Notes under the pieces: generated by a model
Databases searched by the model: none
Told to the model about the DNA's origin: nothing
Seen by the model: the letters and a program-made list of their open reading frames with translations, nothing else
Part shown: piece by piece, positions 17,127-25,476 of the stretch
Layout: the number at the start of each line of letters is the position of its first letter
Numbering within the stretch: position 1 is the stretch's first letter
DNA from: PALSA-1440 sp050011195
GTDB taxonomy: Bacteria > Verrucomicrobiota > Verrucomicrobiia > Limisphaerales > UBA8199
Direction of reading: 5' to 3'
DNA length: 64,000 bases
Assembly (NCBI GenBank): GCA_050011195.1
Contig: JBEKJO010000010.1
Span: forward strand, 6,525-70,524
Translations under genes and position numbers: made by a program

Positions 17127-17618
17127 ATGAGAGAAGAACAAATCGCCCGCTTGAGTTCCGCCCAGCACGTTCAGGGCCTCTTGCTTGCCTGTGGTCTTAA
17201 ACAAAGAGTCGCGCCGTGCGTCCTGGCGGTCGCAGCTGGACTGACTGGGCCAGACTCTTGGCGGGAGGAGGTGGTTGCTGAGGCGCGCCTATTCTTCGCC
17301 CGGCGCGCGGGTCTGGTCCCCACTGGACTGGAAGAACTCCCTTCGCGGTGGCTGCAGCAGTTGCCGAGGCACTTGGAAAGCAGGGACATGGGGCCTTTCA
17401 TGATCACCAGCCTCGCGTTCGATCAGGGACTCCTATGTGTTGCTTTCGCACATGAAGTCGCCAGCCAGACAGGGCGCATGACTATGTGGGACGACCTCCG
17501 TTTCGTGTTGAATTTGTCGCTCCAGCCAAACATCTGGCATCCATTAGCGCGAAAAGAGGAATTGGAAGTCTGGAACCGTTGCCCCAAGTTGCGCGGGGAA
17601 CTATTCGCCTTGGACTGA
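17127..17618 (+). CDS. Hypothetical island protein
   Basis: 163 residues from ATG 17127 (MREEQIARLS). It appears mostly helical with alternating hydrophobic stretches (LLLACGLKQRVAPCVLAVAAG; MTMWDDLRFVLNLSLQP). No signal peptide or catalytic motif is visible and I do not recognise it. It lies 12 bp before a helix-turn-helix ORF on the same strand. Confidence 0.45.
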   Translation: MREEQIARLSSAQHVQGLLLACGLKQRVAPCVLAVAAGLTGPDSWREEVVAEARLFFARRAGLVPTGLEELPSRWLQQLPRHLESRDMGPFMITSLAFDQGLLCVAFAHEVASQTGRMTMWDDLRFVLNLSLQPNIWHPLARKEELEVWNRCPKLRGELFALD

Positions 17619-17630
17619 AGATCTACGAGC

Positions 17631-17843
17631 GTGCTCTCACGAAACTGGCTCTCACGAAAGGGTGCGGCTGAAAAGCTTGACGTCTCGGTCGACACCATTG
17701 AAAGAAGGGCGATCCCGTGGCAGGACGATCCGGTGCCGGGGAAACTTCGTTACAAGTGCCTGAAACTCGGGGAGGAAACACGGCAGGAACGACGATACTG
17801 CGAGGAAGATTTGGAGGCGCTGCTGGTTCCAATGCCACGTTGA
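17631..17843 (+). CDS. Small helix-turn-helix protein
   Basis: 70 residues from a GTG start. WLSRKGAAEKLDVSVDTIER is a canonical helix-turn-helix entry of the MerR/excisionase class. The start lies within a short direct repeat (CTCTCACGAAA twice), so the exact N-terminus is uncertain. The reading frame directly downstream (17851-18219) stays open in another frame, which could mean the two were once one gene. Confidence 0.5.
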   Translation: MLSRNWLSRKGAAEKLDVSVDTIERRAIPWQDDPVPGKLRYKCLKLGEETRQERRYCEEDLEALLVPMPR

Positions 17844-17913
17844 AAGCATAAGCCACACCCACCGCGGGCGCGGATGGCTGGTCACGAACCAGGAAGCGCG
17901 GGAGTATTGGGTC

Positions 17914-18219
17914 ATGCTCCCAACTTGGCTCAAGGCGAAGGGGGCGATCGAGGTGGAACTTCCGCGAGGTCACAAGCTGGATTCAGCCATAACCGAAACG
18001 GTCAAAACGACAGTCTCGGCGGCATGCGAGGCTATGAGTGCATTCAAAGAGGACGTCGCCGCCGCTACGGTTGCGAAGCGCAAGGCACGCAAATCGGAGA
18101 ATGCGAAGTCGCTTCCACCCGAGTTTAAGAATGGAGACGCAGCGGTTGCATCATCCTCAAAGCCCATCATCTCAGACTTGTCCCTTGCGACTCTGCCGTC
18201 ATCAATAACGGTGGCGTGA
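17914..18219 (+). CDS. Hypothetical Ala/Lys-rich protein
   Basis: 101 residues from ATG 17914. The same frame is open upstream (GWLVTNQEAREYWVMLP), so the true start may be earlier at a non-standard codon, or the gene may be broken at its 5' end. The protein contains a helical, lysine-rich central stretch (VAKRKARKSENAKSLPPE). Function unknown. Confidence 0.35.
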   Translation: MLPTWLKAKGAIEVELPRGHKLDSAITETVKTTVSAACEAMSAFKEDVAAATVAKRKARKSENAKSLPPEFKNGDAAVASSSKPIISDLSLATLPSSITVA

Positions 18220-18699
18220 AGCTACGCTATTCCGCTACAGCGAGGTTGGAGTCAGAGAAAAATGCGGAAAACGCTCCGACAAACGCAAAGTGTTCCTTTC
18301 ATGGGTTATGACAAGCAGCACTTTTCGTAAGCCCCTGAGAATCAACGAGCGGAAACCTTCGCTAACCTGCCGAAACATGCCGCAACAATATCAAGCAATA
18401 ACAAGTTGCAGGCAGGCATCCCAAAACGGCCTTTATCTGTTACGCTGGCTGTAGCATGAATTCCATTCCGGGTGCGCACTTAAGCAGCCCGTGAACGCAT
18501 TCGCGCCAGCCAACTTCCGCGACGTTCCACCTCGGACAGCGGCACAGTAATTGGCGAAACACAACAATGCGAAAGAACTCGCCAGTCAGTGACCGAAGAA
18601 ACCTTCGCAAACGGCCAGCCTGGGCATGTGGGAGATCCCGCATTCAATCCCACCCGTGCCGCTTCATCCAAGCCAGATTCATCGAGCATTGTTACATCA
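18220..18699. other. Intergenic stretch in the island
   Basis: Lower GC than the surroundings and no supported gene. Repeated CCTGCCGAAACATGCCG-like and GCAGGCAGGCA words occur near 18366-18415 but do not form a clear iteron array. Confidence 0.4.
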
Positions 18700-18942
18700 A
18701 TGCCGATATCGAAGACGCCCGCCGCCTCACCGCTCTCCGAACTGGACCAATGGGTGTCGGCTGAGCGCCTTCTTGAAATCCTTTGGGATGAACGGAGCCG
18801 CCCTAGCCTCCAGTGGATCAGAAAGGAAATGAAGTGCAGAATGTTGCCGCACGTTCGCCGCGGTCGGCTCATATTTTATCGGCCGAGGTCCGTCATGGAA
18901 TGGTTCAACCAGCGAGAGTGCCGACCGAACAGCATGAAATAG
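18700..18942 (+). CDS. Small helix-turn-helix protein
   Basis: 80 residues from ATG 18700 (an upstream in-frame start at 18589 adds a low-complexity extension). WVSAERLLEILWDERSRPSL, then WIRKEMKCRMLPHVRRG and LIFYRPRSVMEWF reads like an excisionase-type domain: helix, turn, recognition helix, wing. Its 3' end overlaps the following membrane-protein gene by 43 bp. Confidence 0.45.
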   Translation: MPISKTPAASPLSELDQWVSAERLLEILWDERSRPSLQWIRKEMKCRMLPHVRRGRLIFYRPRSVMEWFNQRECRPNSMK

Positions 18943-19184
18943 CCATTCGGCCAGAAGTCGTCGTATGGGGACTGGACGCCCGTCCTCGAGTCGAACTGTC
19001 GCCTGAGGAGCAACCCGTTACGCCCTCTATCGTATATCTGCTTGGGATTATCTTTATGGGAATTGCCGCCCTCAAATTTAAGTCAGGAGACATGGAGGCC
19101 ATGGGCAAAAACCTCGGCGGCTCCGTCATGCTGTTCCTGGTCCCGAAGATCGTGGAAGTAATCATCACCTGGGCCGCCAAATAG
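18900..19184 (+). CDS. Small membrane protein
   Basis: 94 residues from ATG 18900; the in-frame extension to 18813 overlaps the previous gene more deeply and is not needed. It has a polar N-terminus and two hydrophobic segments (SIVYLLGIIFMGIAALKF and SVMLFLVPKIVEVIITWAA). The hairpin topology is compatible with a phage-derived or plasmid-derived membrane protein, but no family is recognised. Confidence 0.5.
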   Translation: MVQPARVPTEQHEIAIRPEVVVWGLDARPRVELSPEEQPVTPSIVYLLGIIFMGIAALKFKSGDMEAMGKNLGGSVMLFLVPKIVEVIITWAAK

Positions 19185-19708
19185 CGTACCCCTGGGCGAG
19201 GGCGGACCGGAATCGAAACGCCGGTTCAATTCCGCTCTGTCCAGCTTGTCCGAATTTGGCAAGTCGAGGCTTTTTCGTCTCCCGAGTCACGCATGGAGTC
19301 ACAAATCACCACGGGTCAGCAGCTCTTCATTAGGTCGGCTCCCTATGATCTCAAACGTCCCGGCGGCGCCGTCGGTGAGCTTGGGACCGGGGAATGAGGA
19401 CGTCACGGCAACCATGGGTCGTGGAAATCGCAACTTGAGCTTCATCTGAGAAGCGCTGGATTGGTGGCGTGTCGGGCCACTGCGGTGGGCCGCAGCGGCA
19501 TCGAGCATGTCAGGCAGCCATTGCTGGGCGGGTTGAACTCAGGCGGTGCAGCTCTTGGCCGATGGTCTCCCGGAAGCGCTTGATGGCGGCGAATGGCACG
19601 AGGTTCTTTGCTTTGGCATCGAGCGACTTCTTGCGGATTGCATCGGCGCCTTCCACGGAATAGAGGTTCTCGATGGCTTGCTCAACTCCTTTGGCGAAGC
19701 TTACGGAA
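19185..19708. other. Island stretch without a supported gene
   Basis: Sequence at 19220-19248 (CGGTTCAATTCCG followed by CTCTGTCCA) resembles a tRNA T-arm and acceptor strand, but no 5' half exists. Small frames are open on the minus strand (19510-19743, 19299-19508) without recognisable content. Confidence 0.35.
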
Positions 19709-20014
19709 ATGGAGGACCTGCAGCGGCCGGAGTTGGCAATCACTCCGTTTTTCCGAACGAACGCGGAATATTTAGTGCTTCGTTCTGGCAGCTCGGAGGC
19801 GGCGATCTCGAGGCGGTGCGGCTTGCATTGTAAAGCAGTGGGCGCTCTAATCCATGGTGCCGAACCGACTGCGTTGCAGATCGTACGTTTGGCTCAGTAT
19901 TTCGAGATGATGCCACAGAAACTACTGATGGAGGATTTTAGGCCCGAGGGCGTCACCGAAGCCTTGGATTGGGATTTGACAGGAAGGGATCTGAGCGGAA
20001 GCAAGAAGGCCTGA
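19709..20014 (+). CDS. XRE-like helix-turn-helix protein
   Basis: 101 residues from ATG 19709. The centre (EAAISRRCGLHCKAVGALIH then TALQIVRLAQYFEM) has the spacing of a Cro/XRE five-helix domain: helices 2 and 3 followed by the conserved L..I...A..... element. It may be the island's repressor or a toxin-antitoxin antidote; no partner gene is evident. Confidence 0.45.
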   Translation: MEDLQRPELAITPFFRTNAEYLVLRSGSSEAAISRRCGLHCKAVGALIHGAEPTALQIVRLAQYFEMMPQKLLMEDFRPEGVTEALDWDLTGRDLSGSKKA

Positions 20015-20134
20015 TGGATCTTGCGAAAAGTATCGAAAGGGGAGGCCGAGTCAAAGGCGGCGGGAAGTTTGTAAGCTAAACTCGTCTCCCTTCCTCAACT
20101 CAGGTCACTTGAGCAACCATTTGTTTTCACCTCG

Positions 20135-20265
20135 CAATCGCGGAGACGACCGCCTTCTCAGGGCCGATGGCGTTCAACGCAACCGTTCGACATACAGCAC
20201 GTCAATGTCAGTGATGCCAACGAACCCGAGGACAGCGCGCAGATACGACTCATGGAAAAGTCGGT
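20135..20265 (-). pseudogene. 3' fossil of an FMN-dependent NADH-azoreductase
   Basis: On the minus strand the sequence reads FHESYLRAVLGFVGITDIDV LYVERLR and then a stop; a one-base shift continues as NAIGPEKAVVSAIAR. YLRAVLGF.G.TDV is the hallmark near the C-terminus of AzoR flavoproteins, and GPE.A...A..I fits the very end. The remaining three quarters are gone: the fossil abuts the stop codon of the lipoprotein gene at 20266. Confidence 0.65.
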
Positions 20266-20901
20266 TCATTGCCTGGCCCGAGCGGATTCTCGGAGCGCTG
20301 GCGCCAGCTCCCGACTGAATTCCGCGAGCAGCGCGCTCAAGGTCGTGGCGATGGCTTGTGGGTTGCCGCGCGTGGCGGGGCCGGGTCTGGTCAAGCGAGT
20401 CTGACCGATCTTTATGGGTTTATCAGCACCGGCAGCGGTGAGCCGCCATTTCGCGAGCAGCGTTCCCCGCCCTTCAGTATCCACGTCGAACTGTTCCACA
20501 TTGACGGATACTCGCACTACTAACCGGTCGCGTTCAAAAGCGGAGAGATAAGCCCGGTCCGAGGCCAGCAGCATGGAGAGATTATGCGCCAACGTCTGCC
20601 GGAAGGAATGGTCCAGCCGCTCGGCCCAAAGCGCAGTTTCGAGGTACTCAACTTCGTCGGCGCTCTTGCGGACAACCATTGAATCTCGCAGAAGATATGA
20701 AGGCATCTTCACGAACCCGACTTCAACCGAGGACTGCTGCGCTGTGCTCGAGGCCTGCTCGGGTGCCGGACCAGGCACCAAAACGAAGTGTCGCGTTGGC
20801 ACCCGCGCAGGCTTTATGACGCATCCGCCCAAGAGCAAGCACAGACTGAACATGATGAGGAGCAGGTGGAGATAACTTGGCCGTTTCATTTCAAGCCTCA
20901 T
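20266..20901 (-). CDS. pqiC: PqiC-like ABC transport auxiliary lipoprotein
   Basis: 211 residues with signal peptide and lipobox (LLLGGCVI). The chain follows the PqiC/DUF330 plan: FVLVPG strand early, VEVGFVKMPSYLLRDSMVVR, EYLETALWAERLDHSFRQTLAHNL and a C-terminal amphipathic helix. PqiC lipoproteins sit in the outer membrane and work with MCE tunnels in lipid transport between the membranes. Its ATG overlaps the stop of the MCE gene (ATGA at 20898-20901). Last gene of the leftward cluster. Confidence 0.8.
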   Translation of the reverse strand: MRLEMKRPSYLHLLLIMFSLCLLLGGCVIKPARVPTRHFVLVPGPAPEQASSTAQQSSVEVGFVKMPSYLLRDSMVVRKSADEVEYLETALWAERLDHSFRQTLAHNLSMLLASDRAYLSAFERDRLVVRVSVNVEQFDVDTEGRGTLLAKWRLTAAGADKPIKIGQTRLTRPGPATRGNPQAIATTLSALLAEFSRELAPALRESARARQ

Positions 20902-21875
20902 TCTTTGGGTTTCTTCCTCCCTGCTAACAAAGCGTTCGGATTGCGTTGCAGGAATTCGGCGAGGTCGGCAACAGCGCGGCTCGCGTTACCTAGTTGCTCC
21001 AGCGCCTGTGTAAGATCGGAGCCAAAGGAGTTATCAGGGCCCAGCAGGTCGGAGAGGTTCTGGGCACCCCGGCGGACCTCGGCAAGTGTCTTCTGTGCTT
21101 CAAACAGCGTATTCGTGAGATTGTCGGCTAGCGGGTCCACGCGACCGTCAATCCTCGCCAATAGCGCCTCCGCGCGGTTCAACGTCCGTCGCAGGGAGAC
21201 AACGGAGTTGGTCAGGTCCGGTGAGGCGAGAAGTTGATTTGCCGCCCCGAGCAGGTTGGTCACGTCGGCGTTGATCTGCGGAAGGTCCAAATGGCCCAGG
21301 CTGGTATCCAAATGACTCAGCAAAGCAGTCAGTTTCGCCGAAATTCCGGGCAGGTCAAGCTGCTCGAGGTGGTCCAAGAGTCGCTGCACCTGGCTGGGGA
21401 TGGTCGGAATCTCCATGTACTCGGGCTTGAGCTGATGAAACAACGCAGGGGGCGCCGCCGGCACCATGTCCAGGCTCACGTAAAGGACCCCGGTCACTAG
21501 ACTCTCGGCGTCCAGGCGGCCACGAAGACCCCGACGGATGTTTTCATTCACGTGGGCCTGGCTGCCGATCTGAAGCGTCTCATCGGACTTGGATTGGACG
21601 AGCTTTTTGTCAACCGCAATAATCACTGGCATGGCGTAGTCGTCGCTGGGTTGATTGTGGCGGATCAGAATCTGGTCCACCTTGCCGATGGTCACACCCC
21701 GGAATTTCACAGGAGCGCCCGGGTTCAAGCCTTTGAGCGAGCCGTCGAAGTAAAGGATGGACTTTTGTTGCTGGTGGAAAAGGTTGCCGGAACTGAAGAT
21801 AAGCACTCCAGCCACGCCTAATGCCAGACCGATGACGAGGAACAAGCCGAGAGCTGTGGGATTGGATGTTTTCAT
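20898..21875 (-). CDS. mlaD: MCE (MlaD/PqiB-like) lipid-transport protein
   Basis: 325 residues: one N-terminal membrane helix (ALGLFLVIGLALGVAGVLIF), a single MCE domain at about 40-130 (SLKGLNPGAPVKFRGVTIGK; AESLVTGVLYVSLDM), then a long helical C-terminus ending in a Lys-rich tail. One MCE domain plus a long helix is the plan of needle-type or MlaD-like proteins that form hexamers bridging the periplasm. It overlaps the ATPase gene upstream by 4 bp. Confidence 0.85.
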   Translation of the reverse strand: MKTSNPTALGLFLVIGLALGVAGVLIFSSGNLFHQQQKSILYFDGSLKGLNPGAPVKFRGVTIGKVDQILIRHNQPSDDYAMPVIIAVDKKLVQSKSDETLQIGSQAHVNENIRRGLRGRLDAESLVTGVLYVSLDMVPAAPPALFHQLKPEYMEIPTIPSQVQRLLDHLEQLDLPGISAKLTALLSHLDTSLGHLDLPQINADVTNLLGAANQLLASPDLTNSVVSLRRTLNRAEALLARIDGRVDPLADNLTNTLFEAQKTLAEVRRGAQNLSDLLGPDNSFGSDLTQALEQLGNASRAVADLAEFLQRNPNALLAGRKKPKE

Positions 21876-22648
21876 GGTGTCGTACCCCGCCCAGATAATT
21901 CGCCGCGGGTGAGAAAGGTCCTTATCTTCGGGTCAGGGGAATGCTCACGCAGTTCCGTGGGATTGCCCTGGACTCTCACGGTCCGCGATTCGGCATCGAG
22001 GAAGATCGAGTCGTCGGCGATGGTGAAAATGCTGGCCAGTTCGTGGGTGACAACCACAACAGTGGCGCCCAATGTGTCGCGCAGTTCCAGGATCAATTGG
22101 TCCAGGTTGCGCGAAAGGACAGGATCCAGCCCGGCTGAGGGTTCATCGAAAAACAGGATTTCCGGGTCCAGCGCCATGGCGCGAGCCAGTCCCGCCCGCT
22201 TGCGCATGCCGCCGGAAAGCTCGGCAGGATAATAGTCCTCAAAGCCCGCCAAGCCCACTAGCGCCAGCTTGAGCCGGACGACCTCTTGCCGGTCGGCTTC
22301 TGGCCAATCAGTATATTGAGCCAGTGGGAGTTCGACGTTCTCCGCCAAGGTCATGGAGCTCCAGAGCGCGGCACTTTGGAAGAGTACACCGAACTTGCGC
22401 ACCCGAGCGCGGCGCGCCTCTTCGTCCGAGCCCCAAAAACTCCGGCCGTCGTAGAGGATGTCTCCTTGAGCAGGCGGCTGCAGGCCGATCATCGTCCGCA
22501 GCAGCGTGCTTTTGCCCGAGCCACTTTCACCCATGATGACGAACACCGAACCGCGTTTGACGCGGGCACTAATATCGCGCATGACCACGTAGGGACCGTA
22601 AGCCATGCTCAGTTTCTTGATCTCAATTTTGATGTCCTCGGTGTTCAT
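21872..22648 (-). CDS. mlaF: MlaF-type ABC transporter ATPase
   Basis: 258 residues with Walker A GESGSGKST, Q-loop FGVLFQSAALWSSMT, ABC signature LSGGMRKRAGLARA, Walker B ILFFDEPSAGLDP and the switch His in VVVTHELASI. The LSGGM.KR form is typical of Mla/Ttg2 lipid transporters. It powers the MCE system together with the permease immediately upstream (9-bp gap). Confidence 0.9.
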   Translation of the reverse strand: MNTEDIKIEIKKLSMAYGPYVVMRDISARVKRGSVFVIMGESGSGKSTLLRTMIGLQPPAQGDILYDGRSFWGSDEEARRARVRKFGVLFQSAALWSSMTLAENVELPLAQYTDWPEADRQEVVRLKLALVGLAGFEDYYPAELSGGMRKRAGLARAMALDPEILFFDEPSAGLDPVLSRNLDQLILELRDTLGATVVVVTHELASIFTIADDSIFLDAESRTVRVQGNPTELREHSPDPKIRTFLTRGELSGRGTTP

Positions 22649-22657
22649 GTCCCGCGT

Positions 22658-23800
22658 TCAAATGTGCAGCGCGTTGCAGAGCACCGCAAAAATGCCGTCC
22701 GTAGCGATGATCGCAGAAATCCCTGACACCACCGCCCGGGTGGTGGCCTGTCCCACTGCGGCGGCAGTATGGCCGCTCTGGATTCCCCGGAGACAGCCAG
22801 TGTAGGCCACGAGGAACCCAAAGAAGGTGCCTTTGACGATGCCGAGCAGGAAGCTCTTGAATTGAATGGCCTGGATCGTGCGGTTGACATACTCAGTGGA
22901 GGTGATGTCCAGCATGCTGACCGACACAAAGAAGCCGCCCGCGATGCTGATCAGGTCGGCAAAAACGCAGAGAAAGGGCATCATCAGGACCAGAGCGACC
23001 ATCCTTGGCAGGACCAGGAACTCGATGGGCGACAGACCAAAGGTTTCCAGAGCACTGATTTCCTCATTGACCTTCATGGTCCCAAGCTGGGCCGCGAAGG
23101 CAGCGCCGGTGCGACCGCACAGGATGATGCCGGTCATGATACAGCCCATCTCCCGCACCGTGGCGATGCCCACCAGGTCGGCCACATAGATGGAGGCACC
23201 GAACCGTTCCAGTTCAAGTGCTCCCACAAAAGCCAGAATCAGCCCCACTAAAAAATTGATCATGGCCACTATGCCCAACGCCTGGGGGCCGGTCTGTTCC
23301 ATGACCAGAAAGGCGTCGGCCCAGCGGAACTGTGCGCGACCCCGCAGCAGGTTCACCAGCGCCATGAGGTTTTGGCCCAAAAAGGTGAAGAGCCCCAGTA
23401 TGCCGTCCCACCCCTGGATCGTGCGCTCACCCACGCTTCGGAAAAAAGAGACTTTGGCTAGCGTGCGGTGCGCATCCACTTTTTCGGGCACTGCCTGGGC
23501 CAGGCGCAGCAATCGGCGCGCGCCCTCCGGCAGTCCGTCGTAGCCGATTTCGATGTTGCGTCCGCGGACTAGCCCGGCGCACTGGCTGATGAACGCCACA
23601 AAGCGCGAGTCCCAGCCGGTCAGGCCGGCCGTGTCGAATTCCACGGACTTCACGGACGGCTCCTTACTCAAGGTTTCTCGAACAACCTCCACGCCGGGTA
23701 GCGTGGGCCCCTCTCGCCAGTTGCCCGACACCCTGGCCAGCAACACCCCCGGCGACGTCCGCACAGCCACCAGATTCGGGATGGAGGCGGTTGTTTTCAT
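22658..23800 (-). CDS. mlaE: MlaE-type permease with N-terminal STAS domain
   Basis: 380 residues. Residues 1-110 form a STAS-like domain (SVEFDTAGLTGWDSRFVAF), the role of the separate MlaB subunit elsewhere; residues 130-380 are the five-helix MlaE permease with FLVGLILAFVGALELERFG, the conserved REMGCIMTGIILCGRTGAAF and LGTMKVNEEISALETFG. The fusion explains the absence of mlaB here. Its start overlaps the stop of a 35-codon ORF. Confidence 0.9.
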   Translation of the reverse strand: MKTTASIPNLVAVRTSPGVLLARVSGNWREGPTLPGVEVVRETLSKEPSVKSVEFDTAGLTGWDSRFVAFISQCAGLVRGRNIEIGYDGLPEGARRLLRLAQAVPEKVDAHRTLAKVSFFRSVGERTIQGWDGILGLFTFLGQNLMALVNLLRGRAQFRWADAFLVMEQTGPQALGIVAMINFLVGLILAFVGALELERFGASIYVADLVGIATVREMGCIMTGIILCGRTGAAFAAQLGTMKVNEEISALETFGLSPIEFLVLPRMVALVLMMPFLCVFADLISIAGGFFVSVSMLDITSTEYVNRTIQAIQFKSFLLGIVKGTFFGFLVAYTGCLRGIQSGHTAAAVGQATTRAVVSGISAIIATDGIFAVLCNALHI

Positions 23801-23904
23801 GGGCTCTCCATTGCTAAATCAAAGACGCCCGCGTGACACTTCCATCGGTGCAGGCCATCCTCGGAACGAATCTGCAGGGCCAGTTCAATCGCGGGCGTGG
23901 TCAT
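23797..23904 (-). CDS. 35-residue ORF between hsp20 and mlaE
   Basis: The ORF begins MTTPAIELALQIRSEDGLHR and ends AMESP. Its ATG overlaps the hsp20 stop (ATGA at 23901-23904) and its TGA overlaps the mlaE ATG (23797-23800). Such perfect overlaps at both ends suggest it is translated and couples Hsp20 and MlaE synthesis. No signal peptide; function unknown. Confidence 0.5.
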   Translation of the reverse strand: MTTPAIELALQIRSEDGLHRWKCHAGVFDLAMESP

Positions 23905-24335
23905 GGCGCAACCTTTTCGGGTTCGAGAGCGACGGCTTTGGCTTGTTCGGGCCTGCTGTAGGGGCGTGCCCTGGGCACGCGCAATTCCAGAATTCCCTCG
24001 CCAAAGGTGGCCCGGATTTCTCCGCATGCGTCCGGTGGCAATGGCAACTGGCGAACGAAGGCACCAGCGGGACGCTCCACCCGCACGGGTTCCCCGCCCC
24101 GATGCCTGGGCACCCGCTGCCCGCTAATGTAAAGCCCGTCGCTACGCACACGCAGTTGTATCTCCTCGGGTTTGAGACCAGGCAGGTCTACGTCGAACAC
24201 GTACTCTTGCCCGGTCTCGGTTACGTCCACGGCTGGAAACCAGTCGGTGTCCCCGTCCCGCATTTGGCACGCGGGCACGGCGTTTAAGGAGGCTACGAAG
24301 AGATTCCTGTTATTGCTGATGTTCTTGGTATTCAT
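23901..24335 (-). CDS. Hsp20/alpha-crystallin small heat-shock protein
   Basis: 144 residues from ATG 24335 (the upstream extension to 24371 begins inside the preceding ORF). The alpha-crystallin domain spans about 30-125: FPAVDVTETGQEYVFDVDLP GLKPEEI, DGLYISGQR, and the conserved FGEGILELRVPR (A..ENGVL.I.VPK in the family). The tail has no I-x-I motif that I can see. ATP-independent holdase, fitting the stress genes around it. Confidence 0.9.
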   Translation of the reverse strand: MNTKNISNNRNLFVASLNAVPACQMRDGDTDWFPAVDVTETGQEYVFDVDLPGLKPEEIQLRVRSDGLYISGQRVPRHRGGEPVRVERPAGAFVRQLPLPPDACGEIRATFGEGILELRVPRARPYSRPEQAKAVALEPEKVAP

Positions 24336-24522
24336 TTTCAAGTCTGGATTTGAGTTCCAGCTCCAGATCACGCCAATCGTTTAACTTCATATTTTCAGCG
24401 CCTCCATATGAGGCATACGCGGCGTTCACCAATCCGCGGAGTCTCTCCGGGAGTTGTGGCAACACGGGAGCATGCAGCGTGAAAGCGTTTGTTGGCTGGG
24501 GATTGATTCTGGGCGTTTTCAC
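24310..24522 (-). CDS. Small hypothetical protein before hsp20
   Basis: 70 residues (MKTPRINPQPTNAF...). It overlaps the hsp20 start by 26 bp and begins 4 bp after the response-regulator stop, so it is packed into the operon. The C-terminal half is a charged amphipathic helix (WRDLELELKSRLENEYQEHQ). No family recognised. Confidence 0.5.
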   Translation of the reverse strand: MKTPRINPQPTNAFTLHAPVLPQLPERLRGLVNAAYASYGGAENMKLNDWRDLELELKSRLENEYQEHQQ

Positions 24523-24526
24523 TGCT

Positions 24527-25210
24527 TCAAAACCTTATCGTGCTGTCGTCTGGCAGGCTGACTGTGTGCCGGATGCTATGCGGGCATCGCGCTTGCGGGC
24601 GCTGTGCGCTTCCCAAAGAGGGTGTTCCGCATGGCGCAGTGGCCTTGCCAGAGTCAGTTGCCTGAATCGCAAACTTACCCAAGGCAGAACCGAACCGCTC
24701 ACGCGTGGCGAAGTTCCCAAGTCCGTTATCCGAGGCCATGTTGGTAGAAAGGCAGGTTTCATTTACAGTGTTCCTGGTTTTCGCGCGCTTCGCGCCGTTG
24801 GGCTCGAACAGGTCCTGGAGGGCGCCCATCAACTGCTGCCGGAGGTTGCCTTCCTTGCTGACGAATCCATCGGCCCCCGCCTCCTCAGCCATCGCTTTCG
24901 TAATCTGACTGTCATCCGAGGTGACGATGATGATGGCAGGCGGGTGCTCACGCTGCTTGATGTATCGTATGGCTTGTATGCCGTTGAGACGCGGCATGTG
25001 GACATCCATCAGGACCAACTCGGGCGACACCATCGACACATGGCGAAGAGCCTGGGATCCATCGGTTGCAGTGCCAACGAGATCGAAATTGCCGGCTTCT
25101 TCCAGAATGTGAGCGAGGATTTTCAACATGAACGGAGAATCATCCACCACCAAAGTTGTAACTGTGGTCTGAGATGTGGCCTTTGTCCTATTGCGTGGGT
25201 GGGTATTCAT
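24527..25210 (-). CDS. CheY-like response regulator with non-conserved tail
   Basis: 227 residues. Residues 15-140 are a receiver domain: TLVVDDSPFMLKILAHIL with the acidic pair, phospho-acceptor Asp in LVLMDVHMPRLNGI, IIVTSDD and the conserved Lys in GFVSKEG. No output domain follows; the last 80 residues (from about KTRNTV) are low in structure and may be an accidental extension. Its ATG overlaps the stop of the zinc-ribbon gene. Confidence 0.8.
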   Translation of the reverse strand: MNTHPRNRTKATSQTTVTTLVVDDSPFMLKILAHILEEAGNFDLVGTATDGSQALRHVSMVSPELVLMDVHMPRLNGIQAIRYIKQREHPPAIIIVTSDDSQITKAMAEEAGADGFVSKEGNLRQQLMGALQDLFEPNGAKRAKTRNTVNETCLSTNMASDNGLGNFATRERFGSALGKFAIQATDSGKATAPCGTPSLGSAQRPQARCPHSIRHTVSLPDDSTIRF

Positions 25211-25476
25211 GATCTCGGTTCGCCTTCTCCGACCAGGAAACGAACGCTGTCCTGATAGACCTGAAGTTCGTGCGCGCGCGCGTCGTCCGGATTACGCGTT
25301 GAGTCCAAGTATTGAATCACGCAGTCGGGACAACAGAAAATCAATGGCCCCCCTTCTTCACGGTGTATCTTGCAACAGCCCTGTCCCTCGACCGGTTTGC
25401 CGCAAACGAAACACTTCTCCCGGACGGCGCCACTGACTTGCGCTGCACGTGGTTCACCCTCATCGGCGGAGTTCAT
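25207..25476 (-). CDS. Small zinc-binding (TRASH/ribbon-like) protein
   Basis: 89 residues with three Cys clusters: CFVCGKPVEG, GCCKIH and FCCPDCVIQYLDS. Spacing CxxC...CC.IH...CCxxC suggests one or two structural Zn sites, or metal sensing. It overlaps the response regulator by 4 bp and the membrane ORF upstream by 4 bp (ATGA), so the three are probably translated together. Confidence 0.55.
   Translation of the reverse strand: MNSADEGEPRAAQVSGAVREKCFVCGKPVEGQGCCKIHREEGGPLIFCCPDCVIQYLDSTRNPDDARAHELQVYQDSVRFLVGEGEPRS

Noticed and set aside
16482..17204. 240-codon frame on the minus strand
   Set aside because: No recognisable domain, poor composition, and a better plus-strand ORF lies in the same place.
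18366..18415. Iteron-like repeats that could mark a plasmid origin
   Set aside because: The words are too few and irregular, and no replication initiator gene is nearby.
19173..19250. Possible tRNA gene
   Set aside because: Only T-arm and acceptor-like 3' sequence is present; no anticodon arm or matching 5' acceptor strand was found.
24236..24290. TGGCACG in the hsp20 region and similar words in coding DNA (7420, 19600, 39303)
   Set aside because: They lie within genes and lack a G at the required spacing or a gene downstream.
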